This document shows, in pieces, positions 23,479-34,695 of a DNA stretch of 64,000 bases. The DNA comes from Bolinopsis microptera (Eukaryota > Ctenophora > Tentaculata > Lobata > Bolinopsidae). Within the stretch, counting starts at the first letter, position 1, and each line of letters opens with the position of its first letter. The notes beneath the pieces are model-generated. The model was not told the origin of the DNA. It worked only from the letters and a program-made list of their open reading frames with translations, and did not search any database. The position numbers and the translations under genes were made by a program. The stretch lies in NCBI RefSeq assembly GCF_026151205.1, contig NC_087074.1, positions 13,973,167 through 14,037,166 on the forward strand. Reading direction: 5' to 3'.

Positions 23479-24132
23479 AGGAAGCAAATAAGTGCTACTG
23501 TAAGTGGGATAAACATTAAACACCATGCTGATAGTCAAATGTTAGAATGCTCTAAACAGTGTGACTGTTTATTCTTGAGACGCATCTCCAGACTATATGC
23601 TAAAATTTAGGCAGAGACGGTATCATCACCATTAATCGGAGAAATTTTAGCGATCGTGAAGCAAAATGCAACATATTTATCAATATCATGCAGCGAAAAC
23701 GACAAAAGAAACTAAACCTTCGTTTCATCAAATGGTAGGAATGGCATTGTTTTTTTTGCACTAAAGATGATGAAAATGATCCCCAAAACTCTAATAAAAC
23801 AGTTAATTTCTAAAATAGGTACACACTTACACAGTACAATATGCAATTAAACATTCATGATATATTATCAAACGACCTCAGTCCTCAATATGTATAATAT
23901 TAGATGTACACAATATTGTACCGTATCCCCACTACAGCGCTCAAAGACCACTTTTACATACCCCATACATTACTATACTGTACATTTCTCTTCCAGGACC
24001 ATAGAGATACATACAAGCCACATCTTTAACTTTACCTCTTCGCAAATGTAAAGGCTAAAGTGATAAGAAGACTAAAGACCATCGAACGAAGACCCCTATA
24101 GAAACCTTTAGAAACTTACACAGACTTAGAAA

Positions 24133-24662
24133 GGGGTCGTTCACATATTACGTAATCAATATTTTAGCAATTTTTACCCCCCTCCCCCCCCCCTCTTCCG
24201 TAATCAACCGTAATCAAGACCCAACCCCCCCCCCCCCTCCTGACAGCAATATTACGTAATCATGGCCTGACGGCTGACCCCCCCCCCCCCCCCCCCCCTT
24301 GACTTTTTCCTAGAAAACACTTTTCTCTACGTTTCATGCTACCCTGATCATGCTATCATTATTTTCATGATGAGCCGAAATCATTGTTATGATATCTGGC
24401 CAAGCACCTTCTAAACTACTAACTATTATAGCCGGATATTCGATCAATTTCTAAATTTTATCACTATCAGAGTGAAATTGAGTGGAATTTGAATTAAAAT
24501 ATTGTCAAATTGTTATTATTCTAGAGGGTAAAAAAGAAACTTTTGATTACTTAATGATTAATCAACGACCGAAACCCCCCCCCCCCCCCCCGTAATCAAC
24601 CGTAAGCATTTGTAAACCCCCCCCTCCCCCCTCGGCTGATTACGTAATATGTGAACGACCCC
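24133..24662. mobile_element. 530-bp MITE with poly-C tracts
   Basis: Terminal inverted repeats GGGGTCGTTCACATATTACG at the left and its reverse complement at the right extend about 26 bp. Subterminal CCGTAATCAACCGTAA blocks and several C runs of 10-20 bases follow. It is non-coding. The target duplication is uncertain (AAA on both sides). A lone similar end (GTGAACGACCCC) occurs near 52012. Confidence 0.8.
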
Positions 24663-25353
24663 AAAAGGAACAACCCGGTTTGATCTTTCTGTCTTATTCA
24701 TATATACTGTACTGTATCAACTGGAACATATCTGAATATTTAAATTTGTTGGTACGAAAATGTCTTACATATAACGAGACAGACAGTATGTTAACCAAGT
24801 GCGATGGAAAGCAAGTTGACAGTAAGCAAAGAAATGTAGTTAAAAGAAAGAGTTAGTTAGAAATGTAACGTATAGTATGCGGCATATCAGAGTGATATCT
24901 AGCGAGTGCAAAGGTAGCAAGGGAGGTAAATGTATTTGTATAGTAGTTGCTCTACCATCTATACGGTGACTGGGCTGCCGGAAGTTAGCCCGAGCCCAAA
25001 TATCTCTGTAAGTGGGGGGGGGATGTATAACTATAGCCGCCAAAATGGGCCAAATATTCAGAACACGATTAAATTTTCTAAATGATTAGCTAAATTATTC
25101 AGGTAGGTACTATAGTTGATATGAAAAACATTGATTATGAACATTGATCTGAAAAATATTCATTTTTGCGTGATTTATATCGGCCATCACTTGTTGTTTT
25201 TTATTGCAACTGTAAATATTTGAACATTGTCGAATCCTCTTAAATAAACAAAAACATCTTTAATGCTATAAAATTATCAGCTAATATTGAACTAATCGTA
25301 TTGAACGTCCAATGCAGATCGACAATCAAGTACAGAAAATAAAGCCACCAGCA

Positions 25354-26275
25354 TAAGATGTTGCTTGCAATAACATGTCATTGCATGAGGATAAATTTGA
25401 GATACTCGTGCACAAACACTGTCCCCGAAACAGCTTGCAAGACCTCCCGTTTGCCATCCTGACGCAAACTTATCAAGTTTCGCATGGTAACATAATGTAC
25501 CCTACGGATGCAGTCAAAGACCTGGGGGTTTTGATCTCGGCGGACTTGTCTTGGAGCTCACATGTTACTATGATAGCAGATCGTGCCCGTAAAGTTGCCT
25601 CTTGGGTTCTGAGCGCTTTTAGATCGAGAAACAAGATCACTATGCTGACCCTCTACAAGTCATTAGTCAGAAGCCATCTCGAGTACTGTTGTCCCCTCTG
25701 GAATTCAACTAAGCAAGCTGATATCGCTGAGCTAGAGGGAGTACAACGTACATTTACGTCCAAAATACATGGTGTGCAACATCTGAACTATTGGCAGAGA
25801 CTGAAGGCCTTAAAATTGATGTCTCTTCAACGGAGGAGAGAACGTTACACTATCATTCATATGTGGAAGATCCTACACAAGAAGTGTCCTAATGATGTCA
25901 ACGTTCAGTTTACAGATACACTCCGTTATGGCCAGAAAGCAGTAGTCCCTAGCTTGTCAACGTCCAGTAGCCAAAGGAATCAATCGATCTTTGACAGCTC
26001 ATTTGTAGTGATGGGGCCTCGATTGTGGAACATCATTCCCGCAAACCTGCACCTTATCGAGGACCCCCTACGTTTCAAGTCATTGTTGACGGAGTTTGTT
26101 ACATCTATTCCGGACGAACCTCCTGTTACTGGATATTGTTGCCAGAACGGGAATTCGTTATTGAACTGGAGCGCAGAAAAGACAGCAACTTCGCTGCACG
26201 GGTGGTCAGCCGTTCTGATGACCCGATAGAGGATCTATGAAGCAACCCCAAGTAACCCAAGTAAGTAAGTAAAAT
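25354..26275 (+). pseudogene. 3' fragment of a jockey-like LINE polymerase
   Basis: An open frame (25375-26229) begins just before MSLHEDKFEILVH, at the RT thumb. It continues with VKDLGVLISADLSWSSHV, LYKSLVRSHLEYCCPLWN, ELEGVQRTFTSKI, SLQRRRERYTIIHMWKIL and MGPRLWNIIP. This is the post-catalytic half of a non-LTR polymerase. Catalytic motifs are missing, so the copy is 5'-truncated; an in-frame stop lies at about 25354. It ends with AAGTAACCC/AAGTAAGT short repeats as a 3' tail. Confidence 0.8.
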
Positions 26276-28640
26276 TAGTTTTGAGGAGCAATATTTCATA
26301 CTCTCGACTCCATATGTACGTGTATTAGTGTGGGAATATGCAATATATAATATACAACAACAACAATACAAGGGCAGGTCTCTCCCACAAGTTGGGATGG
26401 CCTGAGGTGATTATCTCCTTTTCGGTAACCCTAAGCCATTCTGTGCCGAGGCACTATACTAGCTATAGCATATAGCTAGGGGGGGTTAGTATAGGGGGGT
26501 TAGTCCAACGAGCCAGCGAGTGTGTATCACCAGCCGAAGCTGTACCAAATCACAGCTTGGTAATACTAATATTAACATGATTGAAATTACATATTCAGGG
26601 CAGAGCGAAATTATCTTTAAACAGATATCTAGTTCCTACATTGTTTGCACAGAAAAGTGCGTGTCTGCTTGAGTCACTGTTTAAATGTTGTACAGACAAA
26701 GTGGATGTCTCCAATGCACCAGGCGCAGGATTCCACCGTTCAGATTCTATCGTAGATTTCGAATAAGGATCTTAATGTTGAAATAAAGATTTTTAATTAT
26801 TAGAAGATTACTAATTACTAAAAAGAACTGAACAAAAAAGCATCAACAAATTGAATTAAACGTAAAAATCCTACACAGTGACGGTGCTCCAATATATGTA
26901 TTTCCACAAATACCAAATGGCTCCTGCGGTACGTACCAGTTGGGAAAGCGCCAATGTTGCCGTTACTGATAACGATTGCTTTGATCTCGACGGCTGTTTT
27001 GGCCCCTCTCTCCTTGCAGAGGGTAAAGAGAGATTTGAGAGACGAAAGGAACTAGGAACTATGGTCACAACGAGAACTACAACAAGCTCACTGTTAGTGT
27101 TAGTTTACTACAAAAGCACATGAAAATTATCTAAGGTATAGACTCCTGTGATGGTATAGAAAGCTCTATATGTATACACGTCTAATGGACTCGCAATCAT
27201 GTCCAAATATGGCTTAATCCCCCCTTCACAAATTGCATGATCTCTGTAAATTGAAGGGAAATAGCGTTACCAGATGTTGGATGTGACTTTCATTATGACT
27301 CGATATAACTTGTGGTAGGTATTACTCTATATTTAGAAAAAGTAAATACAACCCATTTATGGCATAATTGTTGAAAGACGAAACTCAATGACTGCACTTC
27401 TAAGGATACAATTACATGTACATTTGAGGAGTTGATTAGCAAGGCATATCGCATAACATATTACAGCCTCTTCTCAACATGGTAGAGAAGGAGTGTTATC
27501 ACGCCACTTGTCAACATTTGGAAAAGTGGTGTGATTTCTGCACATTGGAGAAGATTCTAGTTTCTACCGTCGTGTTTAACCTTGAAACGATGTAATCAGG
27601 CTAGTTTAATTACTTTAATAGCAGTAATTGTCAACTAATAAGCGGCTGGTTATGGAAATATTAATCGCTAATAGCCATAAAGAATAGCTTGTTAATAACG
27701 GTAGAACGGTAGATTTCGTCGTTAAATTTTAAAACGTCAAATCAAATGAAATGTTGCTGGGAAGGTACCGTTACTGCATACCAAACATGTTAGGATGCTC
27801 ATTCTGCAGACTGATATGGGTGTTAAGAAATCCAGTGAGCAGCGAAGTGCGATCATGTTACCGTTTCTAAGCTAGTTAAGTTGTTAGCAAATTCCAACGG
27901 AAACGCTACTACCATTTCATATTGGGCGTGTACCTGCAACTTCCTGGTGCAAGGCCGGCCTGTGAAGTACCTGGTTAAATGGAAGTTCAATTATGCCATC
28001 GAGGACTTCATCTTAAGTCTTAACAGATAAGAAATGTCTTGTGATTGGTGATGTGTTTTTCAAGGGCCTACAATATGTTTGAACATAATGTAATCGGTAA
28101 TTTGGTTACCAAATTCCGGGACCTTGAAGCACGTGAAACATTATGTTTTTACAATAATTACATTATACACTGTTATGTACGTGATAATGATCCAATTCAA
28201 ATCTTTACAAAATGCTGAACTACAGAATGCTAAACTGCAAAGAGAACTTTTGATTTTACCTACGGAAAATCGCGAGGACTCTTGATTTTATTTTTACTTA
28301 CGGAAAATTACGAGGACTCTTTACTTTAACTAAATCAAGAGCAAAGAAGATTGACAAGGCCTGAAGGCCTGGTCAGCTTTTTTAGCATTTTAGTAAACTG
28401 ATTGCTTAGTATATTAATATATCCGTCACAGCATATTTAAGGTGACCAACAACTGAAGCCAGTTGAACTTAGTTCCCACGTAATTAACAGGCACCCAATC
28501 AGCTTAATTGGGTGACCAATCAGCGTAAATCCCAAAACGACAACTGAACCCAAATTTTTGTAGATCAGATTTTTAGGTTAGTTTGAGGGCCAGTCTTGGC
28601 TCAGATCTCGTGTCTTCTGATGCTTTAGGAGAGCCTGGAT
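26276..28640. other. Intergenic stretch, nothing recognised
   Basis: No protein pattern seen in either strand. A short GGGGGTTAGT direct repeat is near 26481-26505. The small open frames at 26581-26766 and 26878-27123 have neither recognisable domains nor splice context. Confidence 0.4.
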
Positions 28641-28701
28641 GTGGATGATGATAATTCAGTCTACACTAGACACACAGAACGAAATCAAACTTCCAGCACC
28701 C

Positions 28702-28815
28702 TTGATTGACGATGTCAATCCATCAAGATCGTTGCTCTGCAAAGCAGAGCAACGATCGACACAAGAATGCTAGTTTGCCATTTGCGCAGCGCGCTGAAGC
28801 GGCGAAGTCCTCCAA
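28702..28815. mobile_element. 114-bp micro-transposon, 9-bp target duplication
   Basis: It runs TTGATTGACGATG to AGTCCTCCAA between direct repeats CCAGCACCC (28693-28701 and 28816-28824). A perfect hairpin (CGTTGCTCTGCAAAGCAGAGCAACG, arms of 9-11) is near its centre. Related copies are at 626-740 and from about 1431. The empty site is visible in the other tandem units, which supports the call. Confidence 0.75.
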
Positions 28816-29227
28816 CCAGCACCCCAATCGTATCATTTTCCATCTTAGTTGACAGATTAATTGGTTTCGGGTGAGAAATTCAGTAAACTTGTAAATTTCG
28901 TCTTCAAAAACTGAAAATGGGACAGAGAATGGGACAATATTATTTTCAATTTTCTTCGGGATTTTGACTTCCAGTACCTCAATTTGGTTTCATATCATCA
29001 TCAATTAACTGACTAATTGGTCTCTGAGCAAAAAATCCATCCAATCTGTCAAATTTGTGTTCAGAAGATTTCATATTTGAAAATGGGACAGAATTTGGAA
29101 AATATGAATTTTCGTTTTGTGAAGATTTCTGCAGTGAGCTTCCTCCGACCGATATCAAACTTCCAGCAGCTCAATCGTATCATTTACCATTTACCATCTA
29201 TAGTTGACAGACTAATTGATTTCGCGT

Positions 29228-29322
29228 TTGACCATTGTTAATGATCTGGCCCGGCGCGCGCTACTTCGTAGCTCTTGCCATCTTCGAAGAAATTTAGACG
29301 AGTATGGAGTAACATCCGTCAA
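29228..29322. mobile_element. 95-bp micro-transposon, 9-bp target duplication
   Basis: TTGACCATTGTTAATG to ACATCCGTCAA is bounded by ATTTCGCGT at 29219-29227 and 29323-29331. Same family as 347-423 and 846-971. The uninterrupted sequence (TTTCGGGTGAGAAATTC) is seen in the neighbouring tandem units. Confidence 0.8.
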
Positions 29323-29388
29323 ATTTCGCGTGACAAATTCAATAAAAACTGTAAAATTTCGGTCCTGGAAATTTCATTTTCAAAAACT

Positions 29389-29470
29389 TTACTGGGCCGC
29401 GCTCAGCCTGTCATTCCGCCGAATCTTTATTCGATGTTTATGAACATAATAGCCCATGGTCCCCAGGTAA
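29389..29470. mobile_element. 82-bp micro-MITE, 8-bp target duplication
   Basis: It begins TTACTGGGCCGCGCTCAG and ends GGTCCCCAGGTAA, with short imperfect inverted ends TTAC(C/T)TGGG. Flanks CAAAAACT (29381-29388 and 29471-29478) are a perfect 8-bp duplication. Related copies with independent perfect duplications are at 29791-29868 and 48333-48410. Confidence 0.85.
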
Positions 29471-29721
29471 CAAAAACTGAAAATGGGACAGAGAATGGGA
29501 CAATTGGCAATATGATTTTTCAATTTTCTTCGGGATTTTGACTTCCAGTACCTCAATTTGGTTTCATACCAATACCATCATCAATTAACTGACTAATTGG
29601 TCTCTGAGCAAAAAATCCATCCAATCTGTAAAATTTGTGTTCAGAAAATTTTATATTTGAAAATGGGACAGAGTCAGAATTTGGAAAATATGAATTTTCT
29701 GTTTTCGTTTTGTTAAGATTT

Positions 29722-29911
29722 TTAACGGGTGATACTCGTAAAATATTTGTTCCATATAGGCAATAGGACCGTCGACGAGTCCAACTCGGCTTACTGGGCC
29801 GCGCTCAGCCTGTCATTCCGCCGAATCTCTATTGTTTATTAACATAATAGCCTGAGGTCCCCAGGTAAAACTCGGCGTGCGTCCTGGTAGGTTGTAATTG
29901 TAAACCTACAA
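29722..29911. mobile_element. Micro-transposon split by a nested micro-MITE
   Basis: TTAACGGGTGATACTCG to GTAAACCTACAA, in reverse orientation to the copy at 4337-4431, is flanked by TAAGATTT at 29714-29721 and 29912-29919. A 78-bp element (29791-29868) with its own duplication AACTCGGC is inserted within, so its own length is about 104 bp. Confidence 0.85.
29791..29868. mobile_element. 78-bp micro-MITE nested inside another micro-transposon
   Basis: TTACTGGGCCGCGCTCAG to CCCCAGGTAA, flanked by AACTCGGC at 29783-29790 and 29869-29876. Excising the element and one flank restores the host sequence CCAACTCGGCGTGCG, which matches the intact relative near 4350-4380 on the other strand. Confidence 0.85.
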
Positions 29912-30001
29912 TAAGATTTCTGCAGCGAGTTTCCTCCGACCGATATCAAACTCCCATCAGCTCAATCGTATCATTTGCCATCTTGCATCTATAGTTGACA
30001 G

Positions 30002-30598
30002 TAGGGGGTGCACGATAAAAAATAAACTTGCTCGGATTTTAAAAATTTTTGTACCACTGTTATCTAGAGACTGTGAGAATTTTCACAATACCAAATTTGT
30101 CATACCTTTTTGGAAAGATCAGTGAGTTTCGCCTAGGTGCCATATTTGATGGTGCGCGGCTTTTGGAGCAAAATTAGCTGTAAAAGTCGCGTAATTTGAC
30201 CAAATTCGTCCAAATTTGACCATTTTTGTCGTATTATTCGGATTTATCTTCAGTTCCTTAAATGAGATCATTCTGGAAATTGGCGACGACCTTCCAATAG
30301 GGCTTTCACAACTGTCCGAAAAATTTGGTGGATATCGGAGTTGATATAGTGATCAAAATGGGGCAAAATACACTGCTTTTAGCTGTAACATAATGTTTGA
30401 TGGTTGGATATGCTTTAAATTTTTCGGACACTTTCCTTGTAAGTCTATGAGTAAGCTTACCAATTTTTGTTGCAATTGAAGGTCGGGAAGGATACTCAAT
30501 ATCTATTTGTTTGAAGAAAATTGCGCTGGCCGAAATTAGCGCTAAAAAACCATCCTACAGTCGGCACGCGCGGCTTACTGTCGATGGCGCACTACCTA
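30002..30598. mobile_element. 597-bp non-autonomous hAT-like element
   Basis: The ends read TAGGGGGTGCAC and, reversed, TAGGTAGTGCGC. Direct repeats TTGACAG (29995-30001 and 30599-30605; 8-mers differ only in their first base) flank it. TAG-type ends with about 8-bp duplications suggest hAT. It has no transposase. The uninterrupted target TTGACAGACTAATTGG is present in the sister tandem units. Confidence 0.75.
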
Positions 30599-30709
30599 TT
30601 GACAGACTAATTGGTTTCGGGTGAGAAATTCAGTCAAAACTGTAAAATTTCGGTCCTGGAAAGTGGAAATTTCTTGTATCACGTGGTGACCCCCACGGTC
30701 GCTTCACTA

Positions 30710-33700
30710 GGGGGGGATCATGTTATTTTTTGTCCGTTTTTGTCCGTTAATTTTTGTCCGTTTTGAAAATATAGCTGCCAAACGGACAAAAACGGACAAA
30801 AACGGACAAAAACGGACAAAAATTGTAACTTTTGATTTAAATTTTCTCCACAATTTGTAACAGGCTATTTGCAGAAATGGGTAGCCCGGTTAATGACCAT
30901 GGTCCTTTCTCAAACTTTTAATCTTCAATTAGGCACAAAGAATAGTCTACACATTTTTTAATAACATAAAAAGGGATGAAAAGTTTTATTACTGGAGAGT
31001 AAAACTTTGTTAAACACAAAGATTCTTGAGCACATTTTGAGTCTGACTCAAATGCGCTTAAAAACATTTTAGTATTTAACAATAAATTATGTTAACAATA
31101 ACACCAACAATAATTATAAATTGAACAAATTATTGAGAGATGAAAGAGAGGAAAAGGAGGAGGGGGGACTGAGGAGGGGGACTGAGGAGGGAGAGGAGGG
31201 GGGCTAAGGAGGAGTGAGACTGAGAAGGAGAACTGAGGAGGAGGAATGAATAGGAGGAGGAGAAGAAGGACTCAAGAGGAGGAGGACCCAAGAGGAGGAG
31301 GACCCAGGAAAAGGCCCCATGAGGAGGACTGGGGAGGAGGAGGACCGATGAGGACTGATGAGGACTGATAAAGAGGACTAAGGACGAGGAGGAGGAGGAG
31401 GAGGAGAAGGACTGAGGAGTGAGGAGGAGGACTGATGAGGAGAAGGAGGTGTATGAGGAGGATGAGGAGGAGAAAGGAGATAAAGGATGAGGATAAGGAG
31501 GACTGAGGAGGAGGACTGGTGAAGAGGACTAATGAGGAGGAGGACTGAGAAGGGGAGGACTTAGGAGGACTGAGGAGGGGAGGACTTAGGAGGAAGAGGA
31601 GGATTGAGCAGGAGGAGGACTGAGGAGTAGAAGGAGGAAGAAGACTGAGGAGGATCAGGAGGACCCAGGAAGAGGAGGAAGAGGAGGAGAAGGAGGACCC
31701 AAGAGGAGGAACCAGGAAGAAGAGGAGGAGGAGGACTGAGAAGGAGGAGTGAGACTGAGAAGGAGAACTGAGGAGGAGGAATGAATAGGAGGAGGAGGAG
31801 AAGAAGGACTCAAGAGGAGGACTGAGGAGGAGGAGGACTAAGGAGAAGGATGAGGAGGAGGACCCAAGAGGAGGAGGACCCAAGAGGAGGAGGACCCAGG
31901 AGGAGGACCTAGGAAAAGGCCCCAAAAGGAGGACTGGGGAGGAGGAGGACTGATGAGGACTGATGAGGACTGATAAAGATGACTAAGGACGAGGAGGAGG
32001 AGGACGAGGAGGAGGAGAAGGAGTGAGCAGTGAGGAGGAGGACTGATGAGGAGGAGGTGTATGAGGAGGATGAGGAGGAGAAAGGAGATGAAGGAAGGAG
32101 ATGAAGGATGAGGATAAGGAGGACTGAGGAGGAGGACTGGTGAAGAGGACTGATGAGGAGGAGGACTGAGAATGGGAGGACTTAGGAGGACTGAGGAGGG
32201 GATGACTTAGGAGGAAGAGAAGGATTGAGGAGGAGGAGGACTGAGGAGTAGAAGGAGAAAAAAAGACTGAGGAGGATCAGGAGGACCCAGGAGGAGGAGG
32301 AAGAGGAGGAGGACTGAGGAGGAGAAGGAGGACCCAGGAGGAGGAACCAGGAAGAAGAGGAGGAGGAGGACTGAGAAGGAGGACTGAGAAGGAGAAGAAG
32401 GACTGATGAGGAGGATGAGGATGAGGAGGAGGGTGACTGGGAAAAGGATTGAGGAGGAGGAAGACTAAGGAGGAGGAAGAGGAGAAGGACTGAGGAGGAG
32501 AAGGACTGAGGAGAAGGAAGAGGAGGAGGACCCAGGAGGAGGACCCAGGAGGAGGAGGACACAGGAAAAGGCCCCAGGAGGAGGAGGATGACTTGGGAGG
32601 AGGAGGACTGATGAGGACTGATGAGGAGGAGAAGTAAGTGGATGAAGAGGATGAGGAGGACTGAGGAGGAGGACTGGTGAGCAGAAGGAGGAGGACCCAG
32701 GAGGAGAAGAAGGAGGAGGAGGATAACTGAGGAGGAGGAGAAGGACTGAGGAGGAGAAGAGGGATCCAGGAGGAGAACCCAGGAGGAGGAGGAGGAGGAC
32801 TGAGGAGGAGGACTAAGGAGAAGGAGGACTGATGAGGAGAATGAGGAGGAGGGTGACTGGGGAAAGGCCTGAGAAGGACTGAGGAGGAGAATGCGGACTG
32901 AGGAGGAACCAGGAAAAGGAGGAGGAGGACTGAAGAGGAGGACTGAGAAGGCAAAGGAGGACTGATGAGGAGGATGAGGAGGAGGAGGAGGGTGACTGGG
33001 GGAGGACTGAGGAGGAGGGTGACTGGGGGAGGACTGAGGAATATGAGGAAGACTGAGGAGGAGGAGGAAGAGGAGAAGGACTGAGGAGGAGGAGGGTTGA
33101 GGAGGATGACTGAGGAGGAGGAGGACTGAGAAGGAGGAGGACTGAGGAGGAGGAGGAGGACTGAGGAGGAGGAGGAGGAGGAGGAGGAGGAGGAGGAGTG
33201 AATAGGAGGAGGAGGGGGACTGGGCAGGACTGAGGAGGAGGACTGAGGAAAAGGATGAGGAGGAGGAGGACTGAGAAGGAGGACTGAGCTGAGGAGGAGA
33301 ACTGAGGACTGAGGAGGAAGAGGAGGAGGATGAAGAGGAGGTGGACCCAAGAGGAGGAGGTCCCAGGAGGAGGACCCAGGAGGAGGACTCAGGAGGAGGA
33401 GGAAGTATCTAAATATTATTTCCATTTTTGTTATTTTTTGTCCGTTTTTGTCCGTTTTTGTCCGCTCTATTTTTTGTCCGTTTTGATAATATAGGGTTCC
33501 GAACGGAAAAAACGGATAAAAAACAGGATCCCCCTGGAGGAGGAGGAGGAGAAGGATGACTGAGGAGGAGGACTGAGGAGGACTGAGAAGGAGGAGGACT
33601 GAGGAGTACTGAGGAGGATCGCTGAAGAGGATGGCTGAGGAGGATGGCTGAGGAGGATGACTGAGGAGGATGACTGAGAGGGAGGAGGAGGAGGACTGAG

Positions 33701-34137
33701 AAGGAGGAGGAGAAAGAGGACCCAGGAGGAGGACTCAGGAGAAAGAGGAGGAGGAGGACTCAGAAGGAGGAATGAGGAGGACTCAGAAGGAGGAATGAGA
33801 AGGAGGAGAACTGAGGAGGAGGATGAGGAGGACTGAATAGGAGGAGGAGGGGGACTGGGGGAGGACTGAGGAGGAGGAGTACTGACGAAAAGGATGAGGA
33901 GGAGGACTGAGGAGAAGGACTGAGGACTGAGGAGGAAGAGGAGGAGGATGAAGAGGAGGAGGAGGACCCAGGAGGAGGAGGACTGAGGAGGATGATGAGG
34001 ACTGCAGAGGAGGAGGACTGAGGAGGACTGAGGAGGACTGAGGAGGATGGCTGAGGAGGATGGCCGAGGAGGAGGAGGAGAAGGTGGAAGAGGAGGAGGA
34101 GGAGGAGGATGAGGAGGAGGAGGAGGAGGAGGAGGAG

Positions 34138-34169
<32 letters not shown>

Positions 34170-34294
34170 TAAATGTTATTTAAATTTTTGTTATTTTTTG
34201 TCCGTTTTTGTCCGCTTTATTTTTTGTCCGTTTTGAAAATATAGCTGCCAAACGGACAAAAACGGACAAAAAAAACATAATCCCCCCCCCCCCC
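30710..34294. mobile_element. 3.6-kb element with TTTTTGTCCG termini and polypurine core
   Basis: The inserted unit starts GGGGGGGATCATGTTATTT and ends, reversed, GGGGGGGATTATGTTTTTT. Flanking CTTCACTA (30702-30709 and 34295-34302) is its 8-bp target duplication. Both ends carry short direct and inverted arrays of TTTTTGTCCG. The plus strand from 31140 is almost pure purine (GAGGAGGACTGAGGAGG-like units). A second copy of the right end lies internally at about 33402-33530, suggesting a partial duplication. No transposase frame is present. Confidence 0.75.
31140..34165. repeat. ~3-kb polypurine GAGGA/GACTGAGGA minisatellite
   Basis: Imperfect repeats of GAGGAGGACTGAGGAGGA-like units, interrupted at about 33402-33530 by an AT-rich TTTTTGTCCG block. 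The long minus-strand open frames (Ser/Pro/Leu only) are by-products of the repeat and are not called as genes. Such tracts can adopt triplex structures and are prone to length change. Confidence 0.9.
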
Positions 34295-34695
34295 CTTCAC
34301 TATAGCGTCTTCGACGCTACAGGGGGAGCCGCGCGGCGGGTCATACAACGTATGACAAGAAATTTCATCTTCAAAAACTAAAAATGGGACAAAAAATGAG
34401 ATAATATGATTTTTCAATTTTCTTCAGGATTGTGACTTCCAGTACCTCAATTTGGTTTCATACCATCATCAATTAACTGACTAAGTTAAAGTAATTGGTA
34501 TCTGAGCAAAAAATCCATCCAATAAATGTGTAAAATTTGTGTTAAGAAAGTTGCTTATTTGAAAATGGGACAGAATTTGGAAAACATGAATTTTCGTTTT
34601 GTTAAGCATTAAGATTTTTGCAGTGAGCTTCCAGTTCCTTCGACCGATATCAAACTTCCAGCACCTCAATCGTATCATTTGCCATTTATAGTTGA

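Larger units (their letters stand above)
22047..24132. other. Intergenic region upstream of the elongase
   Basis: Probable elongase promoter side, but no core motif can be assigned with confidence. It contains a micro-transposon copy at about 22755-22832 and a near-perfect palindrome at 23432-23478. No gene recognised. Confidence 0.4.
30674..34358. mobile_element. Hairpin element carrying a 3.6-kb insertion
   Basis: The termini TTGTATCACGTGGTGACCCC and GGGTCATACAACGTATGACAA match, in reverse, the intact 103-bp element at 3950-4052. Flanks GAAATTTC (30666-30673 and 34359-34366) are a perfect 8-bp duplication. Removing the insert 30710-34294 and one CTTCACTA leaves a unit of about 92 bp, close in size to the intact relative. 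Confidence 0.8.
28680..34695. repeat. Tandem units of ~0.35-0.41 kb, each split by insertions
   Basis: The phrase GATATCAAACTTCCAGCACC recurs at about 28682, 29151, 29942 and 34645, followed by CTCAATCGTATCATTT, then TTGACAGACTAATTGG, GAAAATGGGACAGAGAATGG and GGTCTCTGAGCAAAAAATCC. After removing inserted elements and one copy of each target duplication, the spacing is about 350-406 bp. The insertions are at 28702-28815, 29228-29322, 29389-29470, 29722-29911 (with 29791-29868 inside), 30002-30598 and 30674-34358 (with 30710-34294 inside). The unit itself is non-coding. Confidence 0.8.

Noticed and set aside
31272-34168. Long minus-strand open frames rich in Ser, Pro and Leu (up to 382 residues)
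   Set aside because: They arise from the GAGGA-type purine repeat, have no varied composition, and lie inside a mobile element.
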